From positions 62,001 to 126,000 of the forward strand of contig CADBNI010000021.1 in the NCBI GenBank assembly GCA_902795965.1: a stretch of DNA of 64,000 nucleotides. Direction: 5' to 3'. This DNA is from an uncultured bacterium (GTDB lineage Bacteria > Cyanobacteriota > Vampirovibrionia > Gastranaerophilales > Gastranaerophilaceae). This document shows positions 8,885 through 17,793 of this stretch, piece by piece; within the stretch, counting starts at the first letter, position 1, and each line of letters begins with the position of its first letter. The position numbers and the translations under genes are program-made. The notes under the pieces are model-generated. The model did no database searches and was not told where the DNA came from. It worked only from the letters and a program-made list of their open reading frames with translations.

Positions 8885-11347
8885 TTAAAAGTATATGATA
8901 AGAGCCAAATTGAAATAGGGGGTCTTAATCTCGTCAGCAGGCGGTTTTACGACATTTAAAGTTTCTTTAACAGATTGTAACACAATGTTATCAATTTGAG
9001 TTGAACCGCTGCCCGAAACTATTGATGATTCTTGAATTGTACCATTCTTGTCAAGTTTTAAGTTTATCTTAACATAATTTGTGTAGGCATATTCGGTTGC
9101 AAGCAATAAGTCAGCCGAGAGTGACAATTTTATGCTTTTGCCCGCAGTTCTCAGGTATGACTGCATTTTCGGACTGTAAGAAAGATTGTCGGGAACATCC
9201 CAAATCAGCTTGCTCACATTCATATAAGGTTCGGATGCGGAAGATTTTGTTTGTGTCGGAGTTGTGGTTTTCAGTTCTTTAACAACTTTTTTTGCTTCCG
9301 TGTTTACGGGTTTTGTAACTTCTGGAGCATTTGTTGCTAAGATATCTTCCGCAGAACTGTCTGACGGTATTGTTTTCGTAATTTCGTTATTTGCAGGTTG
9401 CTCTGCATTTTCTTCCGTTTTTGGTTTAACAAACATTGATATTGATGCTGTTGCAATTACCGCTGCAAGTGCTGCGGCAACAATAAGAGTCTTTTTGTTT
9501 GTTGATTTTGCGGGTGTATTGTTGAACAAAGCTGCCCCCGGAACTGCTGCCGGGTCTTCTTCGTAACTTACTTCGTCTTCAAGAGATTTTATATCGTTTG
9601 TGTTTGAAGTTGCTTCTTCTTCGTTGTAAAGGACGTTTATATCGTTTTGTTCTTCGTCTTGTTCGTAAGTTATCGTTTCGTTGTTTTCTTGAGATTCAAC
9701 GTAATCTGTCTGTTCATCTGCTGATGAAGTCAAAAGTACGTCATCAATTTGCGAAAGAACTTCGTCTGATGAAATATCTTCGGGAGAATTTTCCGTTTCT
9801 ACTCTTTCGATTGAGATATTTTCGTTATCATCTGCCGATAGATTTTCCAAAAGATTTTTGCCGAAGGAATCATAATCCCTTTCAGAATTATCTTCCGCAA
9901 TCGGTTCTTCAAACGAGTTTTCCGTATTGTCGGTAATTTCAACGTCATTAACAAAATCAATGCTTTCAGCAACTTCCGTGTTATCGGATGTATTTTCTTC
10001 AACTGCCGAATCTTCAAACGATAACGGTTCAATTTCGGGTTCGGTCAACTGTCCCGTTTCTATTTGTTCAAAGGAAACTGTTTCTTCTGCTGTGTTTTCA
10101 ATAGGTTCTATTACCGTTTCTTCCACTTCGTTAAAAGACATTTTTTCAATCGGTTCAACCGTTGTTGTATCTGTTGTAATTTCTGTTTCTGCTATGTTGT
10201 CTAAAGACAATACTTCATCAACTGCATCAAGAGCAGGTAAAATTTCTTCTGCGGTTTCGGGAACGGAATCAAAATCCAATTTTTCAACACTGTCAATTTT
10301 ATCGTCAAGATTTTCCGCGATTGTTTCTTCCAAATTATCGGAAATTTCAAGATTTTCGGATTCTGGTGTTTCTTCAATGTTTAAAAGTTCCAAATTGTCG
10401 GAAATTTCTTCCGTAGCAATATCGGAAACTTCGTTTGAAATTCCTTCCGAAGCAGTATCAAATTCCGGAGTTTCAGCCCAAACATCTTCCGATGTGCTTT
10501 CAAGTTCGGGAGTTTCCGTTAATACATCTTCTGTCAAATCGCCAATGGTTTCCGCTAAAATTTCCGTTTCTTCAACCGGTTGTTCCGAAGGAATTGAATC
10601 AAATGCATCAAATTCATCTTGAACTACAATATCTTGAGGCAATTTTGTTTTGTCGATTTCAGGATCGGAAACAGCTTTAAATGAAAGTGTTTCAAAATTT
10701 TCAAATTCAATAAACTTATCTCTCAGTTCCGCGCTTTTTGTCAGTTGTTCAAGCAAATATTTTTTATCGTTTTCCGAAATATCGTTGTCAGCCATTGCCA
10801 TGATTAATCTTTCGGAATTTTCCGTATCATTTTCCGACAGTTCAACGTTTTTATTTCCCTGAAAATTATTTATAAAGTTAACAAGTTCGGAAGAAGGAGT
10901 AAGTTTTTCTTTTTCTATGAAATAATAATCGGAATTTGCGTTATTTTTGTTGATTAATCTCGGTTCAAAAAACCCTAAAAATTTTACATGCGATTTGTCT
11001 TGCGCTAACTGTAACACGATATAAATATCAGGAACAAGATTGTATTCAAAATGAGATTTTGGAATAAATATAACGTTTTCATCAAATACAACTCTCACGT
11101 CAATGTGAATATTTGGGAGCATGATGTCCGAAATATCGGTACCTTCCAAAATTTTCTTAATTGAATGAATGTTATATATGTCCGAAGTTTTTACGTTTTC
11201 GGCAGAAAGATATTTCAATGCCAACTCCGCACCGAGTGTGTTTACATATGCACGATTTTTAACATCTTTGCGCGTAAAAGCGTTAGCCGCAACGCTTGCG
11301 TCGTATCTCTCTTTTTCGTCAATATAAATTAAAGTTTCCTGTTCCAT
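8885..11347 (-). CDS. DUF1822-like protein with acidic linker, membrane span and TonB-like C-terminus
   Basis: An 820-residue protein with an unusual layout. Residues 1-150 resemble cyanobacterial DUF1822 proteins (RAYVNTLGAELALKYL, later a VPDIYIVLQL strand and FLGFFEP). Residues 220-620 are low-complexity and very rich in Glu, Ser, Thr and Asp. A single span follows (KKTLIVAAALAAVIATASI). The last 100 residues look like a TonB C-terminal domain (VKINLKLDKNGTIQESSIVSGSG). The N-terminus would be cytoplasmic and the C-terminus periplasmic. The AAGGGGAAT ribosome site supports the ATG. With the sigma factor 13 bases downstream, it could be a membrane-bound sensor or anti-sigma-like regulator; that is inference. 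Confidence 0.75.
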   Translation of the reverse strand: MEQETLIYIDEKERYDASVAANAFTRKDVKNRAYVNTLGAELALKYLSAENVKTSDIYNIHSIKKILEGTDISDIMLPNIHIDVRVVFDENVIFIPKSHFEYNLVPDIYIVLQLAQDKSHVKFLGFFEPRLINKNNANSDYYFIEKEKLTPSSELVNFINNFQGNKNVELSENDTENSERLIMAMADNDISENDKKYLLEQLTKSAELRDKFIEFENFETLSFKAVSDPEIDKTKLPQDIVVQDEFDAFDSIPSEQPVEETEILAETIGDLTEDVLTETPELESTSEDVWAETPEFDTASEGISNEVSDIATEEISDNLELLNIEETPESENLEISDNLEETIAENLDDKIDSVEKLDFDSVPETAEEILPALDAVDEVLSLDNIAETEITTDTTTVEPIEKMSFNEVEETVIEPIENTAEETVSFEQIETGQLTEPEIEPLSFEDSAVEENTSDNTEVAESIDFVNDVEITDNTENSFEEPIAEDNSERDYDSFGKNLLENLSADDNENISIERVETENSPEDISSDEVLSQIDDVLLTSSADEQTDYVESQENNETITYEQDEEQNDINVLYNEEEATSNTNDIKSLEDEVSYEEDPAAVPGAALFNNTPAKSTNKKTLIVAAALAAVIATASISMFVKPKTEENAEQPANNEITKTIPSDSSAEDILATNAPEVTKPVNTEAKKVVKELKTTTPTQTKSSASEPYMNVSKLIWDVPDNLSYSPKMQSYLRTAGKSIKLSLSADLLLATEYAYTNYVKINLKLDKNGTIQESSIVSGSGSTQIDNIVLQSVKETLNVVKPPADEIKTPYFNLALIIYF

Positions 11348-11403
11348 AATATTCCCCTTCCAACATATAAGATGACACGGGAATTTAAATTATTCCAAAA
11401 ATG

Positions 11404-11423
11404 TTGTAAAGTTTTGTAACAAA
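11404..11423 (+). promoter_or_regulatory. Conserved 20-bp upstream element, copy 1
   Basis: TTGTAAAGTTTTGTAACAAA, identical to 39185-39204 and related to 45124-45145. It contains two TGTAA words 10 bp apart and sits about 80-100 bp before a small orphan gene in each case. Probably a regulator or promoter site. Confidence 0.5.
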
Positions 11424-11504
11424 TATTGAAAAATAATTTTATTTTCGTCAAAATTATTTTGTCAGTCGTTTTGTATAATTAGTGTTAAAAGGAGGTTTAG
11501 TCCT

Positions 11505-11882
11505 ATGATTAGTGCGGTTTCAAATATTAGTTTTAGAGGTGATATGCCTGCGGTTGATTTAAGTTCTCCGAGTAAATTTACTGCTGCCCCTGTTGCAGAT
11601 ATGCCTGCGGATAGGGCAGATTTCTCTCGAGATGAAGAACAGACTTCAAAAACGGGCAGAAATATTGCAATCGGTACGGTAATTGCCGCATTGGCAGCAT
11701 TTGCGGGATTGGGTTATGCCGTAAAAACAGGTAAAATAACCGAAATGGAAGTTCCTGCGGAAGGGTTTGTTGCAAAATCCAAGGCATATATAAATAATGC
11801 CGCCCACAAAGTCGGAAGCTGGGGCGAAAGTTGCTATAACACCGTTGCAGGATGGTTTAATAAAGGCGAAAAAACAACATAA
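11505..11882 (+). CDS. Small orphan protein with ISFRG motif and one membrane span
   Basis: 125 residues. It begins MISAVSNISFRGDMP; an N-terminal ISFRG/ISFKG motif recurs in many small proteins of this bacterial group (from memory, not checked here). A hydrophobic span lies at about 53-70 (IAIGTVIAALAAFAGLGYAV), followed by an Ala- and Gly-rich amphipathic tail. A strong AAAGGAGG site precedes the ATG, TATAAT is at 11474-11479, and an intrinsic terminator follows. It is monocistronic. No function is known to me. Confidence 0.7.
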   Translation: MISAVSNISFRGDMPAVDLSSPSKFTAAPVADMPADRADFSRDEEQTSKTGRNIAIGTVIAALAAFAGLGYAVKTGKITEMEVPAEGFVAKSKAYINNAAHKVGSWGESCYNTVAGWFNKGEKTT

Positions 11883-11892
11883 AAATTTTTAA

Positions 11893-11915
11893 AACTCCCG
11901 AAAGGGAGTTTTTTT
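11893..11915 (+). terminator. Intrinsic terminator of the 11505 gene
   Basis: AACTCCC, loop GAAA, GGGAGTT, followed by seven T. It begins 10 bases after the stop codon. Confidence 0.9.
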
Positions 11916-11925
11916 ATGAGGTGAG

Positions 11926-12087
11926 TAAGTTAAGTTTGATAAGTTGGGTAAGTATGATAAGTGCTTATCGGTGCGCTTTGCGCACGAAAAAATTCTCTCT
12001 CCCTAAATCGGAGAGGGGTTAAGTTTTGTACACCTTCGGTGTGCCGTACTTACCCTACTTACCAAACCTATCCTGCTTATCAAACTT
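11926..12087. repeat. Two inverted GATAAGT-type repeats flanking a GGAGAGGG-type repeat
   Basis: 11926-11970 (TAAGTTTGATAAGTTGGGT words) and 12047-12087 (complementary ACTTACCAAACC and CTTATCAAACTT words) face each other around TCTCTCCCTAAATCGGAGAG and a small ACACCTTCGGTGTG-like hairpin. The right arm overlaps the stop codon of hemW, so repeat sequence supplies the end of that gene. Confidence 0.6.
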
Positions 12088-13171
12088 CCGATAAAAACTC
12101 CGACAAAATTACGTTGCTGACCAAAATTCCTTTATCACTTAATTTGTATCCTTTTTCGGTTTTTAAAAGGAACTTTAACGGAACATACTTATCCAATATA
12201 TTTTGGTATTTTTTGTCGAAATTAATTCCAAAATTTTTATTAATTTTGTGAACGTCTATTCCCGACATTTTTCTAAATCCCAAAAATATTTCTTCTTCAA
12301 GTTTTTCTTGCTCGGTGAGTAATTGTGAATGCTTGTGATGTGTCGGATTTTGTATGTATTCGGACAAATCTGAGGTATTAAAATATCTTGTGCCGTTTTC
12401 GTACCCGTGTGCGCCAACCCCGAAGCCGTAGTACGAATTGTTGTCCCAATAATTCAAATTGTGGCGGGAAGCAAAGCCTTTTTTTGAAAAATTGCTTATT
12501 TCATAATGTTCAAATCCGTTTTCTTTCAAAATTTTTATTGCATCAAGATACATGTCCGCCTGAGTGTCTTCATCAGGAAGATTTTTGGGCGGATTTTTCC
12601 CGAAAAAGCAATCATCATCAATTTTCAACCCGTATAATGAAATATGTTTTATGTCAAGCGAAACAGCCCTTTGCAAATCCTCTTTAAACATATTTCTTGT
12701 CTGTTCGGGCAAACCGTATATAAAATCAAGACTAATGTTCTCAAATCCTGCATTTTTTGCTGATTTAACCGCATTTTCGACATCTTTTGAACCGTGTCGC
12801 CTGCCGATTATTTTAAGAATATTGTCGTCAAATGTTTGACAGCCGAAACTCAATCTGTTAATCCCGACGGATTTCAATTCCGACAGGTAATTTTGAGTAA
12901 TTGTTTCCGGGTTGAGTTCAGCGGTGATTTCCGTTTTATTGTCTGTGTTAAACAATTTTATCAACTTTTGAAATTCGTAAGGTGAAAGCAGTGACGGAGT
13001 TCCTCCGCCAAAATAGAGTGTTTTCAAGGCTTCGTCTTTGTATGAATTTTTTATTTCTTTTTCAAGCGCATTGAGATATTGTTCTTTCATCTCAAGTCGA
13101 GGGTAAGACACGAATGAGCAATACTTGCATTTTGATTTGCAAAACGGTATGTGGATATAAACATTTTCCAT
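12080..13171 (-). CDS. hemW: HemW-like radical SAM protein
   Basis: 363 residues. The N-terminal YIHIPFCKSKCKYCSF has the C-x3-C-x2-C iron-sulfur motif and the CxF ending typical of HemW rather than HemN. A GGGTPSLL glycine motif follows at about residue 55, and the family's C-terminal HemN_C-type region is present. HemW is a haem-binding chaperone-like relative of oxygen-independent coproporphyrinogen oxidase. No other haem gene is nearby. The divergent MotA-like gene begins 72 bases away. Confidence 0.85.
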   Translation of the reverse strand: MENVYIHIPFCKSKCKYCSFVSYPRLEMKEQYLNALEKEIKNSYKDEALKTLYFGGGTPSLLSPYEFQKLIKLFNTDNKTEITAELNPETITQNYLSELKSVGINRLSFGCQTFDDNILKIIGRRHGSKDVENAVKSAKNAGFENISLDFIYGLPEQTRNMFKEDLQRAVSLDIKHISLYGLKIDDDCFFGKNPPKNLPDEDTQADMYLDAIKILKENGFEHYEISNFSKKGFASRHNLNYWDNNSYYGFGVGAHGYENGTRYFNTSDLSEYIQNPTHHKHSQLLTEQEKLEEEIFLGFRKMSGIDVHKINKNFGINFDKKYQNILDKYVPLKFLLKTEKGYKLSDKGILVSNVILSEFLSEV

Positions 13172-13197
13172 AAAATGATTTTAATACAAAAAAGCGG

Positions 13198-13226
13198 TTG
13201 CGTTGTTCAAGGTGTTATGTTATAAT
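13198..13226 (+). promoter_or_regulatory. Promoter of the MotA/MotB-like operon
   Basis: TTGCGT, 17-base spacer, TATAAT (13221-13226) with an upstream TG, i.e. an extended -10. AAGGAG follows before the ATG at 13244. Confidence 0.65.
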
Positions 13227-13243
13227 CCTGTCAAGGAGAAAGT

Positions 13244-14155
13244 ATGAATTTATTAATCATTTTTACGGATATACCGATTTTAATCGTATTGGCGACTTTT
13301 GTTGTAGCTATCGTTTATTGCGTTAAGAATTATGTTTTTGTAAATAAAAATCTTACAATCTTTTTGAATTTTATTTCAAATTTCAAAAAGACCGATTTGA
13401 ATTTCAGGTTTAAAGAAATTGATGAATGGATGCTTTTAAATCCTTATGTATCCGCGATTTGGCTTGAATTTAAAAATACGCTTGTGTTTTCGGAATCCGT
13501 AGCACTAAAAGGTAAGAATAATAATTTGACTTATAAAGAAGTATCTTCAACGGTTCAAAATATTCAAACAACCGTTGATCCTTTGTATTTCTTTAATGAA
13601 GAAACGCTTGTTACATCAAAATATAACAGCAAATTTTTGAACACTATACCTACTATTTTGACAGGTTTCGGGCCTTTGTTTACGTTCTTGAACATTGCAA
13701 TCGCATTCGGTAAAATTGACTTCAGTTCGCAGGAAAAAACGGTTTCGTCCGTTGCGGGTTTGATGGCATCAATGCAGACTGCGGCACTTGTATCAGTTAT
13801 CGCGGTAGGTTCTTCGCTTATATTTTTGCTTTTTGAAAGAATATTTTATCAAAGATTTTGCAGAGGTCCGCTTTCAAAATGCGAAGATTTGATGGCAAAA
13901 CTGTTTGACAATATTTCTTCCGAAAAATTCCTTTTGGAATTGTTGAAAGAAACGAAAATTCAAAACAACTCAATGTCGAATTTGATAACCGCTATGCCCG
14001 AACACTTTAAAATAGCCATGAATGCGGGCATTGCAAGCAATCTTGTTCCGTATTTGGAAAATCTTATTTTTGGTATGAACCAGTTAAACAAAGGAATGAA
14101 AGAAGTTGCTAAAAATGCGGGTAAAAATTCGGATGATGTCGATGAATTATTTTAG
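13244..14155 (+). CDS. MotA/TolQ/ExbB-type channel protein, ZorA-like
   Basis: 303 residues with one N-terminal span (about 4-28) and two spans in the MotA/ExbB-like core: TILTGFGPLFTFLNIAIAF at about 135-155 and SMQTAALVSVIAVGSSLIF at about 172-195. In this superfamily such proteins form the ring of a proton-driven motor with a MotB/ExbD partner; the partner is the next gene (9 bases on). The GFGPLFTF and LMASMQTA segments recall ZorA of the Zorya anti-phage system, but no zorC, zorD or zorE follows and the long ZorA tail is missing. It is not flagellar MotA by position. Function: probably an ion-driven envelope machine. Confidence 0.7.
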   Translation: MNLLIIFTDIPILIVLATFVVAIVYCVKNYVFVNKNLTIFLNFISNFKKTDLNFRFKEIDEWMLLNPYVSAIWLEFKNTLVFSESVALKGKNNNLTYKEVSSTVQNIQTTVDPLYFFNEETLVTSKYNSKFLNTIPTILTGFGPLFTFLNIAIAFGKIDFSSQEKTVSSVAGLMASMQTAALVSVIAVGSSLIFLLFERIFYQRFCRGPLSKCEDLMAKLFDNISSEKFLLELLKETKIQNNSMSNLITAMPEHFKIAMNAGIASNLVPYLENLIFGMNQLNKGMKEVAKNAGKNSDDVDELF

Positions 14156-14164
14156 AGGTTAAGA

Positions 14165-14863
14165 ATGGCGATACGCAGACGCGGCGGTAAGGCTGCCGAA
14201 GGTGACAACAACATATTTTGGACTACAATGTCAGACTTGATGTTAGGTTTGGCAATCGTTTTTATGACCTTGTTCGTACTTGCCATGACAGGTTTTACTC
14301 AACAGAGCGTAAAGCAAAAAGTTAAACAAATTGAAGTTAATAAAGAATTAACCGAAAAACTTCGACAAGAGCATATAGATGCTCAGGTTGATGAAATGAC
14401 GGGCGATATCAAGATTTCAGACCTTGAGTTGTTTGAATTGGGAAGTTATCGTTTGTCTGCTAAAGGTAAAGCGTATTTGGACAAATTTGCTCCGATTTAT
14501 ATCAATACTATTTTTTCAAAAGAAGATTTGCATGACGAAATAGAAAGTATTATAATTCAGGGACATACCGACAGCCACATGTTTGCGGGTGTGAAAGACC
14601 ATGACGAACAATATTTGAGGAATATGACATTGAGTTTGCAGAGGGCAAATTCTATTGCGAATTATATTTTTAAAACAAAGTACGACAAAAAATATACGGC
14701 GAAATTGAAAAAAATCCTTGTTGTTGAGGGAAAAAGTTATTCCGAGCCTATTTTGGTTAACGGTAAAGAGGATTGCAACAAAAGCAGACGTGTTGAAATG
14801 CGCCTAAAGACCAAAAGACTTGATATTACGGAAGTCTTGTTCGGAGGTGCTTTGCATTTATGA
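14165..14863 (+). CDS. MotB/OmpA-type partner protein, ZorB-like
   Basis: 232 residues. A single span at about 17-40 starts with [20 protein letters not shown], where the SD pair marks the likely proton-channel aspartate of MotB/ZorB proteins. The C-terminal half (residues 90-220) is an OmpA-like peptidoglycan-binding domain: GHTDSH, then [14 protein letters not shown], and finally [11 protein letters not shown]. It would anchor the motor to the cell wall. It follows the MotA-like gene and overlaps the next gene by four bases (ATGA), so the three are co-translated. Confidence 0.75.
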   Translation: MAIRRRGGKAAEGDNNIFWTTMSDLMLGLAIVFMTLFVLAMTGFTQQSVKQKVKQIEVNKELTEKLRQEHIDAQVDEMTGDIKISDLELFELGSYRLSAKGKAYLDKFAPIYINTIFSKEDLHDEIESIIIQGHTDSHMFAGVKDHDEQYLRNMTLSLQRANSIANYIFKTKYDKKYTAKLKKILVVEGKSYSEPILVNGKEDCNKSRRVEMRLKTKRLDITEVLFGGALHL

Positions 14864-16215
14864 TAAATCAGGATTTGATACTTGAAACAATCAATATGAT
14901 TAAACTTTATAATCTTGATATCAGAACTGTTACGCTCGCGTTAAGTTTGAGGGATTGTATTGATAGTGATGTTAATGTTGTTTGCGAAAATATTTATAAC
15001 AAGATTATCAAATATGCAAAGAATTTGGTTGAGTATGCCGATGAATTTGAAAACGAATACTCAATTCCCATTGTGAATAAACGAATTGCCGTTACTCCGA
15101 TTTCTTTAATCGGCGAGGCTTGCAAAAATCCGGATTACGTAAAGATTGCCAAAACCCTTGATAGGGCGGCAAAAGATGTTGGTGTAAATTTTATCGGCGG
15201 ATTTTCCGCACTTGTTGAAAAGGGCTGTACAAAAGGTGACAAACTTTTGATTGAGAGTATTCCCGAGGCATTGGCGCAAACGGAAAGAATTTGTTCTTCG
15301 GTTAATGTAGCATCTTCAAAGGCGGGTATTAATATGGATGCTGTTTTGAAGATGGCGGAAATTATTAAGAAAACCGCTGAAATTACCAAAGACGGTATTG
15401 GGGCTGCAAAATTGGTAGTATTTTGCAATTCTCCGGGGGACAATCCTTTTATGGCAGGAGCTTTTTGCGGTATTGGCGAACCCGAATGCGCTTTGAATGT
15501 CGGAGTTTCAGGACCGGGGGTTGTGAGAGCGGCCATCGAATCTTTGGATAAAAATGCTGATTTGAGTACGCTTGCAAATAAGATTAAACAGATTGCCTAT
15601 AAAATTACTACGACAGGTGAGCTTGTCGGACGTAAACTTGCCCAAAAACTTGATATACCTTTTGGGGTTATAGATTTGTCTTTAGCTCCGACACCTGCCG
15701 TTGGCGATAGTGTTGCGGGTATATTTCAGGCAATGGGGCTTGAACATGCGGGTGCGCATGGTACAACCGCCGCACTTGCAATGCTTAATGATGCGGTAAA
15801 AAAAGGCGGAATTATGGCAAGTTCGCATGTGGGCGGTTTGTCCGGAGCTTTTATTCCCGTTTCCGAAGATGCGGGCATGATTGAAGCTGCACAAAAAGGT
15901 TATTTAACATTTAACAAACTTGAGGCAATGACTTCGGTTTGTTCTGTCGGACTTGATATGATAGCAATTCCGGGTGATACTCCCGTTGATACCGTTGCGG
16001 GAATTATCGCCGATGAAATGGCTATCGGTATGATAAACAAAAAAACAACCGCAGTGAGAATTATTCCGGTTGCGGGTAAAGTAGTAGGTGATGAAGTCGA
16101 ATACGGCGGACTTTTGGGTAAAGCTCCCATTATGCCCGTAAATACTCTGTCATCAACAAGTTTTGTAAGGCGCGGAGGTCGCATTCCCGCACCGATACAC
16201 AGTCTGAATAACTGA
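14860..16215 (+). CDS. UPF0210 / PFL-family (DUF711) protein
   Basis: 451 residues, the usual length of this family, which is related in fold to pyruvate formate-lyase-like enzymes but has no proven activity. Family features include a [10 protein letters not shown] segment, a Gly-rich [21 protein letters not shown] core near 205-225, [20 protein letters not shown] near 280-300 and a conserved tail with [15 protein letters not shown]. The start overlaps the stop of the MotB-like gene. Genes of this family often follow a small ACT-domain gene; here the MotAB-like pair takes that place, which is unusual. Confidence 0.85.
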   Translation: MINQDLILETINMIKLYNLDIRTVTLALSLRDCIDSDVNVVCENIYNKIIKYAKNLVEYADEFENEYSIPIVNKRIAVTPISLIGEACKNPDYVKIAKTLDRAAKDVGVNFIGGFSALVEKGCTKGDKLLIESIPEALAQTERICSSVNVASSKAGINMDAVLKMAEIIKKTAEITKDGIGAAKLVVFCNSPGDNPFMAGAFCGIGEPECALNVGVSGPGVVRAAIESLDKNADLSTLANKIKQIAYKITTTGELVGRKLAQKLDIPFGVIDLSLAPTPAVGDSVAGIFQAMGLEHAGAHGTTAALAMLNDAVKKGGIMASSHVGGLSGAFIPVSEDAGMIEAAQKGYLTFNKLEAMTSVCSVGLDMIAIPGDTPVDTVAGIIADEMAIGMINKKTTAVRIIPVAGKVVGDEVEYGGLLGKAPIMPVNTLSSTSFVRRGGRIPAPIHSLNN

Positions 16216-16221
16216 GGAAAT

Positions 16222-16758
16222 ATGCCTGAATCTATAAAAATATTTGAGAATAGCTTGAGAGATTATCTGATAGATGCAAGATCGGATAAATATAATTCTA
16301 ATGACAAAATTCAACAAAAATACAATAACTTAAAAGTCTATATGGATCCGCAGAGGTATTCTACACCTCATTTTTGCGTTTCGGTAAATATATCTGCTGC
16401 TACATATTCAATAGAGCCGCTTCAAAGAATTGCGGGAAGTATGGGTACTGATGAAAGATTCGTTCTTTTGTGGGCAGCCAGAGATAATATTAATGGCGAA
16501 CTTAGGAAACATTGGAACAGTTTGTCTGACGGTGTTGAACTTTTGAGCGAAACAGTTATTAACAGTATGTCAGGTGACAGCAATGCACCTTTGATGAAAG
16601 GTGAAAGTTTAGGTGCAAACGAAATAATGACGGGTACGGGTATTCGTAATAAACCTAAGCTGAAGTTTGAAAAAATTTCAAGGTTAAGAAGGAACAGGGA
16701 AAGAAAGCATGAAAACTCTAAAAGAACTGGGCGAAGAACTAAAAGAGTTAATGATTGA
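16222..16758 (+). CDS. Unknown protein, first of a tandem paralogous pair
   Basis: 178 residues. Residues 30-105 align with the downstream gene product: YNNLKVYMDPQRYSTPHFCV against YNNLKLSMDVAYNPSPHVVV, and IAGSMGTDERFVLLW against INGGLGPDDKFVSRW. The last 25 residues (RLRRNRERKHENSKR region) are very basic and encoded in the 50-base overlap with the next gene, so they may be a frame-extended tail. GAGGAA precedes the ATG, 6 bases after the UPF0210 stop, so it belongs to the same operon. No named family recognised. Confidence 0.7.
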   Translation: MPESIKIFENSLRDYLIDARSDKYNSNDKIQQKYNNLKVYMDPQRYSTPHFCVSVNISAATYSIEPLQRIAGSMGTDERFVLLWAARDNINGELRKHWNSLSDGVELLSETVINSMSGDSNAPLMKGESLGANEIMTGTGIRNKPKLKFEKISRLRRNRERKHENSKRTGRRTKRVND

Positions 16759-17050
16759 ACTTCAATCTGATGCTCATAACAGAGGTAACTTTCGACCCGA
16801 GAGGTATAACAATTTAAAATTGAGTATGGACGTCGCATACAACCCGAGTCCTCATGTTGTTGTGAGTCTTTCAATGTCGTCTGCCGAATTTGATTTAAAA
16901 ACTTTGGAAAAGATTAACGGCGGACTCGGACCTGATGATAAGTTTGTTTCCCGTTGGTTTGCCAAGCCGGCTACCGTTCCTGCTCTTATGGCTTGCTGGC
17001 GAAATGCACAAAAGAACCGCGGAAAAATTTACGATAAATACAAAGTTTAG
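16709..17050 (+). CDS. Unknown protein, second of the paralogous pair
   Basis: 113 residues, related to the middle of the upstream product (shared YNNLK, S/TPHxxVS, a G-x-x-G-x-D-x-[KR]-F pattern and a late W-R-N motif), so the pair probably arose by tandem duplication. It starts inside the upstream gene in another frame with AGGGAAAGAAAG before the ATG. It ends three bases before the convergent pseudopilin stop. The fold seems small and mixed alpha/beta; no function known. Confidence 0.65.
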   Translation: MKTLKELGEELKELMIELQSDAHNRGNFRPERYNNLKLSMDVAYNPSPHVVVSLSMSSAEFDLKTLEKINGGLGPDDKFVSRWFAKPATVPALMACWRNAQKNRGKIYDKYKV

Positions 17051-17682
17051 TAGTATATTATTTTCCATCCGTTTTTTATTATCGAATATGCGCAGCCCGA
17101 CCATACTCCCACTGAAGGACAACCGTTTAGATTCGATACTTTGATTGCATTTTTGTCAAGATTTATATTTAAAACAAACCAATCTTTTCCCACAATATTC
17201 GGACCTTTTGAACCGTTTACATCAATAAAAATATTTTGAAGATATCCCATTTTTGATTGATTACTGTTACGAAACATAAAATATGCACCGTTTGGGTCAA
17301 TGTAGCATATTCTGGGAGCGCCAAACATTGCTATTGACATTCCTTTTCCATAGTAATCTTTTGGTTCCGCGGAATATCCGCAAGTTGATGTCGAATTGCA
17401 ATATTTGGCAATTTTAATATAAGGCGCCCAATATTTATCAAAATATGCTTTCATATTGTCGTAATTCATACTCTGATTTGTATCTATCCAGTTAATTGAA
17501 TCTCCGTTTTCTGCTATTGAATTTTGCATTGCTTGATTTAGAGTTGAATAAATCTTTTTTAACTTTGTTACCGTAACTTGTTTTTCATGATGTTTAACAA
17601 TCAAAGGCATAGTAATTGCTGCAACAACACCTATTATTCCAAGCACTATTAATATTTCAACTAAAGTAAAGCCTCTTTTCAT
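17047..17682 (-). CDS. Pseudopilin with type IV prepilin leader (module 1)
   Basis: 211 residues. The short leader MKRG is followed by FTLVEILIVLGIIGVVAAIT, the classic prepilin peptidase site with Glu at +5 and the hydrophobic N-terminal helix. The C-terminal half carries FIDVNGSKGPNIVGKDWF, a signature shared by all five pilins in this window and possibly a calcium loop. AAAGGTGA precedes the ATG. It is divergent from an XRE regulator at 17794. It is likely an inner-membrane or surface pseudopilin of a type II/IV pilus-like system whose assembly genes are not here. Confidence 0.85.
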   Translation of the reverse strand: MKRGFTLVEILIVLGIIGVVAAITMPLIVKHHEKQVTVTKLKKIYSTLNQAMQNSIAENGDSINWIDTNQSMNYDNMKAYFDKYWAPYIKIAKYCNSTSTCGYSAEPKDYYGKGMSIAMFGAPRICYIDPNGAYFMFRNSNQSKMGYLQNIFIDVNGSKGPNIVGKDWFVLNINLDKNAIKVSNLNGCPSVGVWSGCAYSIIKNGWKIIYY

Positions 17683-17793
17683 AATTCACCTTTCTTATGT
17701 TAATAAATGTATCAATAATCTAATTATAACTCGATTAAATCGAATTGTCAATAGATTAATGCTGATTGTAAATGCAAATAATATAATTGTAAA
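17683..17793. promoter_or_regulatory. Divergent pilin/XRE control region, module 1
   Basis: Contains the inverted repeat TCGATT-A-AATCGA at 17731-17743, a likely operator. TATAAT at 17782-17787 lies 6 bases before the regulator ATG with no ribosome site, so the regulator mRNA is probably leaderless. Confidence 0.55.

Noticed and set aside
9927-10622. Long open frame (231 codons) on the plus strand
   Set aside because: It is antisense to the low-complexity Glu/Ser/Thr linker of the DUF1822-TonB gene; its Ser-rich product mirrors that bias and it has no convincing ribosome site.
16422-16874. 150-codon minus-strand frame
   Set aside because: Antisense to the two plus-strand paralogues, which show mutual similarity and ribosome sites.
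13244-17050. Complete Zorya defence system
   Set aside because: Only ZorA/ZorB-like proteins are present; no helicase/nuclease or zorC/zorE-type gene follows.
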